The notes beneath the pieces were generated by a model. The model saw only the letters and a program-made list of their open reading frames with translations, made no database searches and had not been told where the DNA came from. 64,000 nucleotides of DNA from Roseovarius azorensis (GTDB taxonomy: Bacteria > Pseudomonadota > Alphaproteobacteria > Rhodobacterales > Rhodobacteraceae). The stretch covers positions 58,013 through 122,012 of the forward strand of contig NZ_FOAG01000010.1 of NCBI RefSeq assembly GCF_900109455.1, given 5' to 3'. Positions 15,148 to 23,537 of this stretch are shown here, piece after piece (the stretch's first letter is position 1; every line of letters begins with the position of its first letter). Both the position numbers and the translations under genes were made by a program.

Positions 15148-17050
15148 TGGTGGTCTGGTCCTGCGCATCTTCGGATTGCTCAGTTCCTTCTTCCACCTGT
15201 TCTTCTAGGCTTTCAAGACCTGTTTCCTTTTCCGCCACCGGCTCTGGCCGGATCAGACGGAATTCGATGCGCCGGTTGGTCTCGCGGCCCTCTTCCGTGT
15301 CGTTGTCGGCAATCGGCTGGCTCTCGCCATAGCCTCTGGCTTCCAGGGCCGAGGTCAGCACACGTCGCAGCCGCAATTCGTTCAGCACCGTGCGGGCGCG
15401 GTCCAGGCTCAGTTGTGCATTCATCTCTTCGCGACCCTGGCTATCGGTATGGCCGCCGATCTCCATGCGAATTTCGCCGCATTCCCTGAGAATGTCGGCT
15501 ATATCATCCATGATTTCCGCACCCTGCCCGTCGATCGTCGCCGAGCCAGGCTCGAAATTGATCTTGCGCCCGCTCTGCACCTCGGCAATGCGCGCCACGC
15601 ATTCTTCGGGTGTCGGGACGCTCGCCACGGGATCGAGCTGTTCCTTGTAGGCGACATTGATCGCGAACTGCTCCGCCCCACCCAGCTTGTCCGCCAGAAA
15701 CTGGGCGATCTCGGAACTGGCGCGCTCGCGGCCTGTATTTCCCTCGACGCTCAGACGGTCAGGCGTGACCGTCACCACTCCGCTCGACAGATACGAGAGC
15801 GCCTCGACCCCAAGCAGAACCCGCATCGGCCAGTCCCCCGGCAGGCCCTCGGCCACCCGGGCGGTCACATGCACCGCATCCGAGGCAAAGCGCGCCTTGG
15901 CGAAACTTGCCACGGTGGTCCGCGTCTGCTCGCTGCCCACCCGACCGCGCAGCAGGACCTGCCCCTCAGGCGACAGGGTGGCGATGAATTCCGGCACCAC
16001 CGGCGCTGCGTCAGCGGGCGGAGGCGGCAGCGTGGCGCTGAGCGAAAACACTTCGGGCAGATCGGCCTCCAGTCGGCCAACCACATCGTCAAAGACGCGC
16101 TGCCCGGTGCCGTGCGGTGCCCAGAGCGCGACATCGGCATCGGCAAAGGTAACGTTACCGCCCCCCAGTTCGGCAACCGCAGCAATCGCCAGTTCCGCCG
16201 CCTGCGCCCAATGCGGCGAGGGCACGCCCATGCCCACCACGCAATCGGCCCTGGCTTGCATCCCCGCCTGCCCGGCGGCGCGCAGAATGCGCTCTCGGGC
16301 CTCTTCGGTATCGGCAGAACAGGCGTCGAAGCGCGCACCGCCCTCGTCGATGACAAACCGCAATGTAAAGGGCGTGATCACCGGGCGTGGTGCGGAAATA
16401 TTGAGCGCAAGGCGCACATTTTCGGGCGCGCGCCGCGCCAGATCGGTCTCGATCCGCCGCTGCGCCTCCACGCTGTCGACCATGGTGGTGATCTCGACAC
16501 GTTCAGCGCTGACCGAGATCTTGCTGCGCGGCAGTTGGCCCAGCGCACGCACCGCATAGAGCAGCGCGTCGGGCCAGGTCTCTGGCGTGGGATAATCCGC
16601 TGCATCAAGCAAATCCGCCACCGCCGCATCGTTGGTCGCAGAGCCGATATCGGCCAGCAGCTGTTCGCGGTCGGTGGCCGCAGGCACCAACCCGATCAGC
16701 GATATCCCGCTTTCGTTGCGTAATATCTCGATGGCGAATTTCGGAGGCGCGATATCGGCGGCATCCTCGACGAGCATCTGGTCGATCACCCGCGCCGCAT
16801 CCACCACCGTGCCCGCCAAGGAAAGCGCCTTGAAGCGTTTGGCCTCGGTCGGTGCAGTGCCCGCCAGAAATACCTGCAACCCATCGGTATGCACCTCGGC
16901 CCAGTGCATGCCCTCACCGTCCAGTCGGTCGCGCACCGCGTGGCGCGATCCGTCCTCGATCGCGCTCACCGCAAAGCCCGCCGCCACGACGCAAGTCACT
17001 GCCGCTCCCAGAAAGGTCGCCGCAATGGTGAAAACCGAGGATAAACGCAT
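15134..17050 (-). CDS. Large OmpA-family envelope protein
   Basis: 638 residues from ATG 17048-17050, with AGGAG 13 bases upstream. One N-terminal hydrophobic segment (about 8-30) acts as signal anchor. The long middle part (about 40-470) has repeated BON-like alpha/beta stretches. The C-terminal OmpA-like peptidoglycan-binding domain starts near INFEPGSATID, with GGHTDSQG, LSLDRARTVLNELR and ETNRRIEFRL. A glutamate/glutamine-rich acidic tail follows. It probably links the inner membrane or periplasm to the cell wall. The downstream coiled-coil gene overlaps its end. The start could instead be further upstream in the open frame. Confidence 0.85.
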   Translation of the reverse strand: MRLSSVFTIAATFLGAAVTCVVAAGFAVSAIEDGSRHAVRDRLDGEGMHWAEVHTDGLQVFLAGTAPTEAKRFKALSLAGTVVDAARVIDQMLVEDAADIAPPKFAIEILRNESGISLIGLVPAATDREQLLADIGSATNDAAVADLLDAADYPTPETWPDALLYAVRALGQLPRSKISVSAERVEITTMVDSVEAQRRIETDLARRAPENVRLALNISAPRPVITPFTLRFVIDEGGARFDACSADTEEARERILRAAGQAGMQARADCVVGMGVPSPHWAQAAELAIAAVAELGGGNVTFADADVALWAPHGTGQRVFDDVVGRLEADLPEVFSLSATLPPPPADAAPVVPEFIATLSPEGQVLLRGRVGSEQTRTTVASFAKARFASDAVHVTARVAEGLPGDWPMRVLLGVEALSYLSSGVVTVTPDRLSVEGNTGRERASSEIAQFLADKLGGAEQFAINVAYKEQLDPVASVPTPEECVARIAEVQSGRKINFEPGSATIDGQGAEIMDDIADILRECGEIRMEIGGHTDSQGREEMNAQLSLDRARTVLNELRLRRVLTSALEARGYGESQPIADNDTEEGRETNRRIEFRLIRPEPVAEKETGLESLEEQVEEGTEQSEDAQDQTTNEQN

Positions 17051-17113
17051 CAGGCTATGACCACTCCTGTTGACCTTGCCCTCGTCTTTAGGCCCGCCTT
17101 GGACCGAGATCAA

Positions 17114-18079
17114 TCACAGCAGCAGCGCGACGGCGAAAAACGGCACAGGCAGAAGGCCCGCGTCGCGGTTCGAGCGAAACAGCATCAGGAGGCGGGCGTT
17201 GTCATCGAGGTCCAGCCGCCGCATCTGCCAGTGCATGTGCCAGCCCATCGCCCATGGTCCGCAAAGCGCCACTAACAGCGCCGCCATGCGCCCGTCGGGC
17301 ACCGCCAGAATGATCGCAACCGCCATCAGCGACACCGCGCCCGCCAGAAACCAGCGCAGCCAGCGGGGAGAATCCCGACCAAAGAGACGCGCGGTGGATT
17401 TGACCCCGATGAGCGCATCGTCCTCGGCGTCCTGATGAGCATAGATCGTATCGTAAAACAGCGTCCAGGCGATTCCAGCGAAATAGAGGACGACCGCCGG
17501 GACCTCCAGCCGCCCGGCATGGGCCGTCCAGGCCAGAAGCGCCCCCCAGTTGAACGCGAGACCCAGAAACACCTGTGGCCACCATGTGAACCGCTTGGCA
17601 AACGGATAGACCGCCACCGGCAAGAGCGACAGCACGCCAAGCGCGATGGCGGCAGTATTGAACGTGAACAGGATGCCAAGGGCCACCAGCGCCTGTGCCA
17701 CCATCCAGAGCACTGCGCCGCGCACCGTGACCTGACCCGAGGGAATCGGCCGCGACGCGGTGCGCGCCACCGACCCGTCGATGTGCCGGTCGGTGATATC
17801 GTTCCAGGTGCAACCCGCCCCACGCATCAGAAACGCGCCAATGGCGCAGCCGATGAGGATCCACAGATCGTGCCAGCCCGCCCGCCCGTCCGACAGCATC
17901 GCCAACGTCAGCCCCCACCAGCAAGGCAGAAGCAAGAGCCATGTGCCGATGGGTCGGTCGGCGCGCGCAAGCCGCAGATAGGGCCGGGTGATTTCCGGCG
18001 CCAGACGGTCCACCCAGTTGCCACTGTAGGCATCGGCAACCACGCCTGCGGCCTCTGGCGTCTGGTTGTGTCCGGTCAT
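17114..18079 (-). CDS. ubiA: 4-hydroxybenzoate polyprenyltransferase
   Basis: A 321-residue integral membrane prenyltransferase of ubiquinone synthesis that attaches the polyprenyl tail to 4-hydroxybenzoate. Both Asp-rich Mg-diphosphate motifs are present: N93-D94-x-x-D97 with D101 in TWNDITDRHID, and YAHQDAEDD in the second half. About eight to nine hydrophobic helices follow the pattern of the family. An N-terminal extension of about 30 residues precedes the conserved RPYLRLARADRPIGTW. The start is only 11 bp from the divergent rsmE start. Confidence 0.95.
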   Translation of the reverse strand: MTGHNQTPEAAGVVADAYSGNWVDRLAPEITRPYLRLARADRPIGTWLLLLPCWWGLTLAMLSDGRAGWHDLWILIGCAIGAFLMRGAGCTWNDITDRHIDGSVARTASRPIPSGQVTVRGAVLWMVAQALVALGILFTFNTAAIALGVLSLLPVAVYPFAKRFTWWPQVFLGLAFNWGALLAWTAHAGRLEVPAVVLYFAGIAWTLFYDTIYAHQDAEDDALIGVKSTARLFGRDSPRWLRWFLAGAVSLMAVAIILAVPDGRMAALLVALCGPWAMGWHMHWQMRRLDLDDNARLLMLFRSNRDAGLLPVPFFAVALLL

Positions 18080-18090
18080 ATGCTGTCCCC

Positions 18091-18816
18091 ATGAAAACGG
18101 CTAAGATCAGACTTTATGTAGAACACCCTTTGGGGCAAGGGCAAACCATTGCTCTGACCCAGGCGCAGGCTCATTACCTCTTTGGCGTGATGCGACAGGG
18201 GCTGGGCGATGCCGTTCTGGTCTTTAACGGGCGCAACGGCGAATGGCGCGCCGAAGTGACAGAGGCGGGCAAGCGCGGCGGCGTTCTGATTGCGCAGGAA
18301 GAGACCGCAGTGCAACGCGATCCGCCCGATCTGTGGCTGCTCTTTGCGCCGATCAAGAAGGCGCGAACCGATTTCATCGTCGAAAAGGCAGCCGAGATGG
18401 GGGCGGCGCGGATCCTCCCCGTTCAGACCGACTTTACCAACTCGGAACGTATCCGGCAGGATCGCCTTCAGGCCCATGCCATCGAGGCCGCCGAGCAATG
18501 CGGTGGCACCTTCGTGCCAGAGGTGAGCGATCTGCACCGGCTCGACCGGATGCTCGATGCCTGGCCCGAGGACCGTCATCTGATGTTCTGCGACGAAACG
18601 CTTGCCGACAGCGCCCGGACACCCGGCGCGGCGGGGACGGGCAAATGGGCCATCCTGATCGGCCCCGAGGGCGGCTTTTCCGATGCCGAACGTGCGCGGA
18701 TAGCGGGCCTGCCACAGGCCCGTCCCGTCAGCCTCGGGCCGCGCATCCTGCGCGCCGACACCGCCGTTGTCGCGGCGCTCACTCTCTGGCAGATCACATT
18801 CGGAGACTGGACATGA
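18091..18816 (+). CDS. rsmE: 16S rRNA (uracil-1498-N3)-methyltransferase
   Basis: A 241-residue SPOUT-class methyltransferase that modifies U1498 of 16S rRNA in the 30S subunit. Deep-knot motifs are GPEGGFSDAE and the LGPRILRADTAVVAAL block that binds S-adenosylmethionine. The N-terminal PUA-like domain includes HYLFGVMRQGLGD. Its stop overlaps the next start by four bases (ATGA). With only 11 bp to ubiA, its promoter must lie within ubiA coding sequence or overlap it. Confidence 0.96.
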   Translation: MKTAKIRLYVEHPLGQGQTIALTQAQAHYLFGVMRQGLGDAVLVFNGRNGEWRAEVTEAGKRGGVLIAQEETAVQRDPPDLWLLFAPIKKARTDFIVEKAAEMGAARILPVQTDFTNSERIRQDRLQAHAIEAAEQCGGTFVPEVSDLHRLDRMLDAWPEDRHLMFCDETLADSARTPGAAGTGKWAILIGPEGGFSDAERARIAGLPQARPVSLGPRILRADTAVVAALTLWQITFGDWT

Positions 18817-19340
18817 GCTTTGTGCGGCCGGAGGCTCGCGCCGCCCTCTGGCGCTGGCGCGAGGTTCTGAGCGGGCTGGGTCTGGCGGCGGTTGGTCTGT
18901 GGTGGGTGCTGACCACCGGCGGGCTGCTGCACTGGTTGGGCTATGCCGCCATCGCGCTGGCCGGCGCGATCCTGGTCATGGGTCTGCAACGCGCCCGCTT
19001 TCGCGCAGGCAGCGGCGGCCCGGGCATCGTCTCGGTGGACGAGGGGCAGGTGACCTATTTTGGCCCGTTGACGGGTGGCATCGTTGCGGTCCGCGATCTG
19101 AGCGCACTCACTCTCGATCCGTCCGGCACGCCCGCCCACTGGGTGCTCAGCCAGCCCGATCAGCCTGATCTGCACATCCCCCTTACCGCCGAAGGGGCCG
19201 AAGCGCTGTTCGACGCCTTCGCTACCCTGCCGGGTCTTCGCACCGAACACATGCTGGCCCAGATGCGCCGCCTGCCCGATCACCCCACAGTGATCTGGCA
19301 GCGCAGGCAAAGCGCGCCCTCGCACCTTTGGCTGCATTGA
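18813..19340 (+). CDS. Membrane protein of unknown function downstream of rsmE
   Basis: 175 residues with two N-terminal membrane helices (about 18-36 and 40-58), then a soluble, mostly beta domain (GIVSVDEGQVTYFGPLTGG) that probably faces the cytoplasm. It starts with the ATG that overlaps the rsmE TGA. Its arrangement, two helices followed by a PH-like beta domain, resembles bacterial PH-domain proteins, but I cannot assign a family. A 64-bp gap leads to gshA on the same strand, so an rsmE-orf-gshA operon is plausible. Confidence 0.75.
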   Translation: MSFVRPEARAALWRWREVLSGLGLAAVGLWWVLTTGGLLHWLGYAAIALAGAILVMGLQRARFRAGSGGPGIVSVDEGQVTYFGPLTGGIVAVRDLSALTLDPSGTPAHWVLSQPDQPDLHIPLTAEGAEALFDAFATLPGLRTEHMLAQMRRLPDHPTVIWQRRQSAPSHLWLH

Positions 19341-19404
19341 CAGTCCGTCAGATTGACGCCAACTGTGGCCCGCGAAACGCCATGACCCATCAGGAGGCCC
19401 GAAC

Positions 19405-20775
19405 ATGTCCATCCCACAATCCGGCGGCGGGCCGATTGAACGTCACAGTCAGCTTGCCGAATATCTCGCAAGCGGCTGCAAACCCAGACAGGACTGGCGC
19501 ATCGGCACCGAGCACGAGAAATTCGGCTATTGCAAGGACACGCTGCGGCCGATCCCCTACGAGGGCCCCCGCAGCATTCTGGCCGTGCTCGAAGGGCTGC
19601 GCGATCTGCACGGCTGGACCCCGGTCGAGGAGGCCGGCAAGCTTATCGGGCTGGAAAAGGACGGCGCCAATGTCAGCCTCGAACCGGGCGGCCAGCTGGA
19701 ACTGTCGGGCGCGCCGCTGGAGAACATTCACCAGACCTGCGACGAGGTGAACGAGCATCTGGCGGATGTGAAGGACATCGCCGACAAGGTGGGCGTGGGA
19801 TTCATCGGCCTTGGCGCGGCCCCGGTCTGGACGCATCAGGACATGCCGCTCATGCCCAAGGGCCGCTACAAGCTTATGGACAGCTACATGCAGAAGGTAG
19901 GCACCATGGGCCAGACCATGATGCGCCGCACCTGCACGGTGCAGGTCAATCTCGATTTCGCCTCCGAGGCGGACATGGTGCAGAAACTGCGCGTGGCACT
20001 TGCCCTGCAACCCGTGGCCACCGCACTTTTCGCCAATTCGCCGTTCTTCGAGGGCAGACCCAATGGGCATAAATCCTGGCGCGCGCGGGTGTGGCGCGAT
20101 CTTGATCCGGCGCGCACCGGCATGCTGCCCTTTGTCTTTGACGAGGGCTTCGGCTTTGAGGCCTATGCCGAATACGCGCTCGATGTTCCGATGTATTTCG
20201 TCTATCGCGACGGGCAGTATATCGACGCCCTCGGTCAGAGTTTCCGCGATTTCCTGCGCGGTGAACTGCCCGCCCTGCCCGGCGAGAAACCCACGCTCTC
20301 GGATTGGGCGGACCACCTGACCACCACTTTCCCCGAGGCGCGGATCAAGAAATTCATGGAGATGCGCGGTGCCGATGGCGGCCCGTGGCGCAGGCTGTGC
20401 GCGCTGCCCGCGTTCTGGGTCGGCCTCATGTATGATCAGGGCGCGCTCGATGCCGCTTGGGATCTTGCCAAGGGCTGGGATGCGGCGACCCGCGACGCGC
20501 TGCGCGTCGCCGCCAGCGTTGACGGATTGCAGGCGCGTGTCGGCGACATCCGCATGCACCGACTGGCGCGCGAGGTTCTCGATATCTCCGAGGCAGGACT
20601 CAAGGCTCGCGCACGCGCGGGCGGCGGCGGCTTGATCCCCGACGAGACGCATTTCCTGAACGCCCTGCGCGAGAGCGTGGACTCAGGCAAAACTCCGGCC
20701 GATGAACTTCTGGATCATTACCACGGAGACTGGCAGGGCGACCTGAGCCGGATCTACGCTGAATACAGTTATTGA
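19405..20775 (+). CDS. gshA: Glutamate-cysteine ligase, plant/alphaproteobacterial type
   Basis: A 456-residue ATP-dependent ligase that makes gamma-glutamylcysteine, the first step of glutathione synthesis. Blocks typical of the GCS2/plant-type class are RIGTEHEKFGY near residue 37, LEPGGQLELSGAP, PKGRYKLMDSYM, RTCTVQVNLDF and SWRARVWRDLDPARTG. Length and motifs match the redox-regulated alphaproteobacterial enzymes rather than E. coli GshA. A strong bidirectional hairpin follows 10 bp after the stop. Confidence 0.95.
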   Translation: MSIPQSGGGPIERHSQLAEYLASGCKPRQDWRIGTEHEKFGYCKDTLRPIPYEGPRSILAVLEGLRDLHGWTPVEEAGKLIGLEKDGANVSLEPGGQLELSGAPLENIHQTCDEVNEHLADVKDIADKVGVGFIGLGAAPVWTHQDMPLMPKGRYKLMDSYMQKVGTMGQTMMRRTCTVQVNLDFASEADMVQKLRVALALQPVATALFANSPFFEGRPNGHKSWRARVWRDLDPARTGMLPFVFDEGFGFEAYAEYALDVPMYFVYRDGQYIDALGQSFRDFLRGELPALPGEKPTLSDWADHLTTTFPEARIKKFMEMRGADGGPWRRLCALPAFWVGLMYDQGALDAAWDLAKGWDAATRDALRVAASVDGLQARVGDIRMHRLAREVLDISEAGLKARARAGGGGLIPDETHFLNALRESVDSGKTPADELLDHYHGDWQGDLSRIYAEYSY

Positions 20776-20785
20776 ACGGTTGTTT

Positions 20786-20807
20786 CGGGGCGGGCACTCC
20801 CGCCCCG
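20786..20807. terminator. Bidirectional terminator between gshA and the SnoaL gene
   Basis: A perfect 9-bp stem CGGGGCGGG-CACT-CCCGCCCCG between two convergent genes. A short A/T run lies on the gshA-proximal side (minus-strand reading). Confidence 0.65.
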
Positions 20808-20817
20808 GATTCTGCTC

Positions 20818-21195
20818 TCAGAACGCTGCCTTCCACTGTTCGGTATCCACGAACCAGCGTTCCTCGGCCACCTTGTCGCCACGGAACCGAAAGAGCACCG
20901 CCAACTGACTGCCCTCGGGAATGCTGTCGCAGGTCCATTCAACGATCGAGACCACTTCTGGTCCCTCGCCAATCTGACGGATCGAGCTGATGGAGAACCC
21001 CTTGGGCAAAAGCCCACCAAGTCCATCCAGCGCTTCTCTAAAGGCCGCCCGCCCGTTCAGCACATCGGCCTGCCCCGGCATGACGAACACCATATCCTCG
21101 ATATAATCCGCGACCAGCGCCTCCCAGTCACCCCGCGCCACCGCGTCCCATCCGCGTCGCACGATCTCCGACGTTCTTGTCTGTTCCTTGAGCAT
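20818..21195 (-). CDS. SnoaL/NTF2-like fold protein
   Basis: A 125-residue cone-fold protein. The start at 21193-21195 is set by GGAGGT five bases upstream. The pattern EIVRRGWDAVARGDWEALVADYIEDMVFVMPG, then GRAAFREAL and a VEWTC...GSQLAVLFRFRGDKVAEERWFVD strand pair, is typical of SnoaL-like polyketide-cyclase or ketosteroid-isomerase relatives. No catalytic set can be assigned. It faces the LuxR-type regulator divergently across 132 bp. Confidence 0.8.
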   Translation of the reverse strand: MLKEQTRTSEIVRRGWDAVARGDWEALVADYIEDMVFVMPGQADVLNGRAAFREALDGLGGLLPKGFSISSIRQIGEGPEVVSIVEWTCDSIPEGSQLAVLFRFRGDKVAEERWFVDTEQWKAAF

Positions 21196-21327
21196 TGTGA
21201 CCTCCATGTCTTGCAGTGATAGTGGCAGCATACGCGGGATTGCTCCCTGCCAGTATCGGGCAAGTGCTGTATTTTGGCTCGGGCATGTGTAGTATTTCGC
21301 TTACAGCACCGGCCCAAACGCGCATAA

Positions 21328-22800
21328 GTGCCGGACGGCCGGCGACAAACGACGGGACGCGCATTGGAAAAAGACATTTCAAGGCCAGAAACCCTCAGCG
21401 CCCGGGAACGCCAGATCGCCGAGGCGTTTTCCGGCGGCGACACCTATCAGGCCATTGCAGAGCGTCTCTGCATCGCGCCCTCGACGGTGCGCACCCACCT
21501 GACGACGATCTACCGCAAGCTTGGTGTTTCCTCCAAGCTCGACCTGCACCGCCATCTGCGGAACGCCGGGGGATCCGACCTGCCCGATAAGGCGCCACCG
21601 CGCCCCGACAAACCCTCGATTGCTGTTCTGGCCTTTGAAAACATGTCGGGCGATCCAGAGCAGGAATATTTCTCGGATGGCATCACCGAGGATATCATCA
21701 CCGCGCTGTCGCGCTCGCCCTGGCTCTTCATCATAGCACGCAACACGACCTTTACCTACAAGGGGCAGAACGTGGATATCCGCCGCGTCGCCACCGAGCT
21801 TGGCGTGCGCTTCGTGCTCGAAGGCAGCGTGCGCCGCGCGGGCGAGCGGATCCGCGTCACCGCACAGCTCATCGATGGCCTGAGCGGCGGCCATGTCTGG
21901 TCAGAGCGCTACGACGGTCAGCTTGAGGATGTCTTCGACCTGCAGGACGAGATCACCCGAAATGTCGTGGCCTCCATACAGACCCGCGTGCATCTGACCA
22001 CTATCGAGGAGCCAGTCGAGCGCTCCACCCGCCCCGATCTGACGGTGTGGGAGCTGACCATGCGCGCCTGGCATCTGCTCTATGATTTCACTCCCCAGAG
22101 CTTTGATACGGCCCGCGGTCTCCTGCACCGCGCCCTGGCACTCGATCCAGTCAGCGCCGAGGCGACAATGGTACTCTCGCTCATCCAGCATCACACCGCG
22201 CTGATGGGCTATGCCGAAGACGCCCGCGCGACGATCACCGAGGCATACGAACTCGGCCGCCGCGCGACAGAACTCGACGAGCGCAACGAATACGCCCACT
22301 GGGCCTTTGGCATCAGCGGCTGGGGTCTGCACAAACATGACGAGTCGATTGTCGCCCTGCAACGCGCGGTCGAACTCAATCCTAACTGCTCACTCGCCTA
22401 CGGCAGCCTTGGCACCGCTCTGGGCCTCGTCGGGCGCAGCGAAGAGGCGATTGCCAATCAGCAGATCGCGATCCGTTCCAACCCACGCGATCCCAGCATC
22501 TTCTTCCGGTTCAGCGGCATTGCGCTTGCGCATTACATGGCCGGGCGGTTCGATGCAGCGGTGGAGTGGGCGGCACGCGCAATCCATCGGATGCCTCGCT
22601 GGTATATCGGCCATTTCATCCTGACGGCCAGCCACGTGCAGGCGGGGCGTTTGCCCGAGGCGCAAGAGGCGGTCCGTGCCTGCCTTGAGGTACTGCCCGA
22701 AATGACCGTCGCCGATCTCGACCGGATGCCACTCAAGGATGCGGACAGGATGGGGGAATTCCGCGCCTGCCTGCAGCGCGCCGGGCTGCCCGAGCGCTGA
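21328..22800 (+). CDS. LuxR-type HTH regulator fused to TolB-N-like and TPR domains
   Basis: 490 residues. A LuxR-type HTH at about 22-80 (LSARERQIAEAF, TVRTHLTTIYRKLGV) is followed by a short linker. Next comes the TolB-amino-terminal-like domain (ENMSGDPEQEYFSDGITEDI, residues about 104-125 onward) and then TPR-like helices to the end. This domain order resembles regulators that otherwise carry an N-terminal adenylate cyclase or OmpR-type domain; no cyclase domain is present here. The start is uncertain: GTG at 21328 or TTG at 21364, no ATG in range. The target is unknown; the divergent SnoaL gene is the obvious candidate. Confidence 0.82.
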   Translation: MPDGRRQTTGRALEKDISRPETLSARERQIAEAFSGGDTYQAIAERLCIAPSTVRTHLTTIYRKLGVSSKLDLHRHLRNAGGSDLPDKAPPRPDKPSIAVLAFENMSGDPEQEYFSDGITEDIITALSRSPWLFIIARNTTFTYKGQNVDIRRVATELGVRFVLEGSVRRAGERIRVTAQLIDGLSGGHVWSERYDGQLEDVFDLQDEITRNVVASIQTRVHLTTIEEPVERSTRPDLTVWELTMRAWHLLYDFTPQSFDTARGLLHRALALDPVSAEATMVLSLIQHHTALMGYAEDARATITEAYELGRRATELDERNEYAHWAFGISGWGLHKHDESIVALQRAVELNPNCSLAYGSLGTALGLVGRSEEAIANQQIAIRSNPRDPSIFFRFSGIALAHYMAGRFDAAVEWAARAIHRMPRWYIGHFILTASHVQAGRLPEAQEAVRACLEVLPEMTVADLDRMPLKDADRMGEFRACLQRAGLPER

Positions 22801-22812
22801 GCCGACGACTGC

Positions 22813-22914
22813 TCAGGCCTGCCCGGCCATAGGATCGGGGTCAAACCGGTTCGGGCCTTCGAAAGCGACGTATTTCTCGACAAGACAGGTCTTTACCGCC
22901 GTTCTGAAATCCAT
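22813..22914 (-). CDS. 33-residue small ORF behind plsY, DUF805-like N-terminus
   Basis: ATG at 22912-22914 with a strong purine-rich RBS (AAAGGGGGCGGA) 11 bp after the plsY stop. It ends with TGA at 22813-22815. The peptide starts MDFRTAVKTCLVEKYVAFEG, which resembles the N-terminus of DUF805 membrane proteins, but it stops where the first membrane helix would begin. Either a truncated DUF805 relic or a genuine small protein of the pyrC'-plsY operon. Confidence 0.45.
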   Translation of the reverse strand: MDFRTAVKTCLVEKYVAFEGPNRFDPDPMAGQA

Positions 22915-22925
22915 TCCGCCCCCTT

Positions 22926-23537
22926 TCAATCCTTCTGCCCGATCTTCGGTTCCGTCCCCGCCTTGAGCCGCCCGATATTGGCCCGATGCCGCCAGAAGAC
23001 CAGCAGTGTCAGCGTGATCCCCAGCGTGAGGGTTCCTCCGTCTCCCAGCAGGATCATCCAGCCGGTCGAGAGCGCCGCCGCCAGCAATGCCGCCATCGAC
23101 GACACCCGCGTGGTCACCGCACCCACCAGCCATGTCAGGCAAGACGCCACTCCGACCGGCCAGACCAGCGCCAGCATAAGCCCCAGAAAGGTCGCCACAC
23201 CCTTGCCGCCGCGAAAGCCCAGCCAGACCGGATAGCAATGCCCGAGAAACGCCATGAGCCCCGCCAGCTGCGCCGCATCCTCGCCTGTGAAGGCGCGCGC
23301 GAGCAGGACCGCCACCGCCCCCTTGGCCCCGTCCAGCACAAGCGTCAGCGCCGCCGCGGTCCTGTTGCCGGTGCGCAGAACGTTGGTCGCCCCGATATTG
23401 CCCGATCCGATCTCGCGCAGATTGCCAAGACCCATGACCCGCGCCAGCACCAGCCCGAAAGGGATCGATCCCATCAGATAACCGACAACCGCCCAGAGCC
23501 CCAGAACGGCGGCAGTGCTTTCAATCGCGGGCATCAC
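22926..23537 (-). CDS. plsY: Acyl-phosphate glycerol-3-phosphate acyltransferase
   Basis: A 203-residue inner-membrane acyltransferase that starts phospholipid synthesis by acylating glycerol-3-phosphate from acyl-phosphate. The three conserved loops are visible: GSGNIGATNVLRTG, GFRGGKGVATF and WRHRANIGRL. At least five hydrophobic helices are present. The GTG at 23535-23537 overlaps the pyrC' stop by four bases; the next codon is an ATG and could be the start instead. Cotranscribed with pyrC' and probably the following small ORF. Confidence 0.95.
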   Translation of the reverse strand: MMPAIESTAAVLGLWAVVGYLMGSIPFGLVLARVMGLGNLREIGSGNIGATNVLRTGNRTAAALTLVLDGAKGAVAVLLARAFTGEDAAQLAGLMAFLGHCYPVWLGFRGGKGVATFLGLMLALVWPVGVASCLTWLVGAVTTRVSSMAALLAAALSTGWMILLGDGGTLTLGITLTLLVFWRHRANIGRLKAGTEPKIGQKD

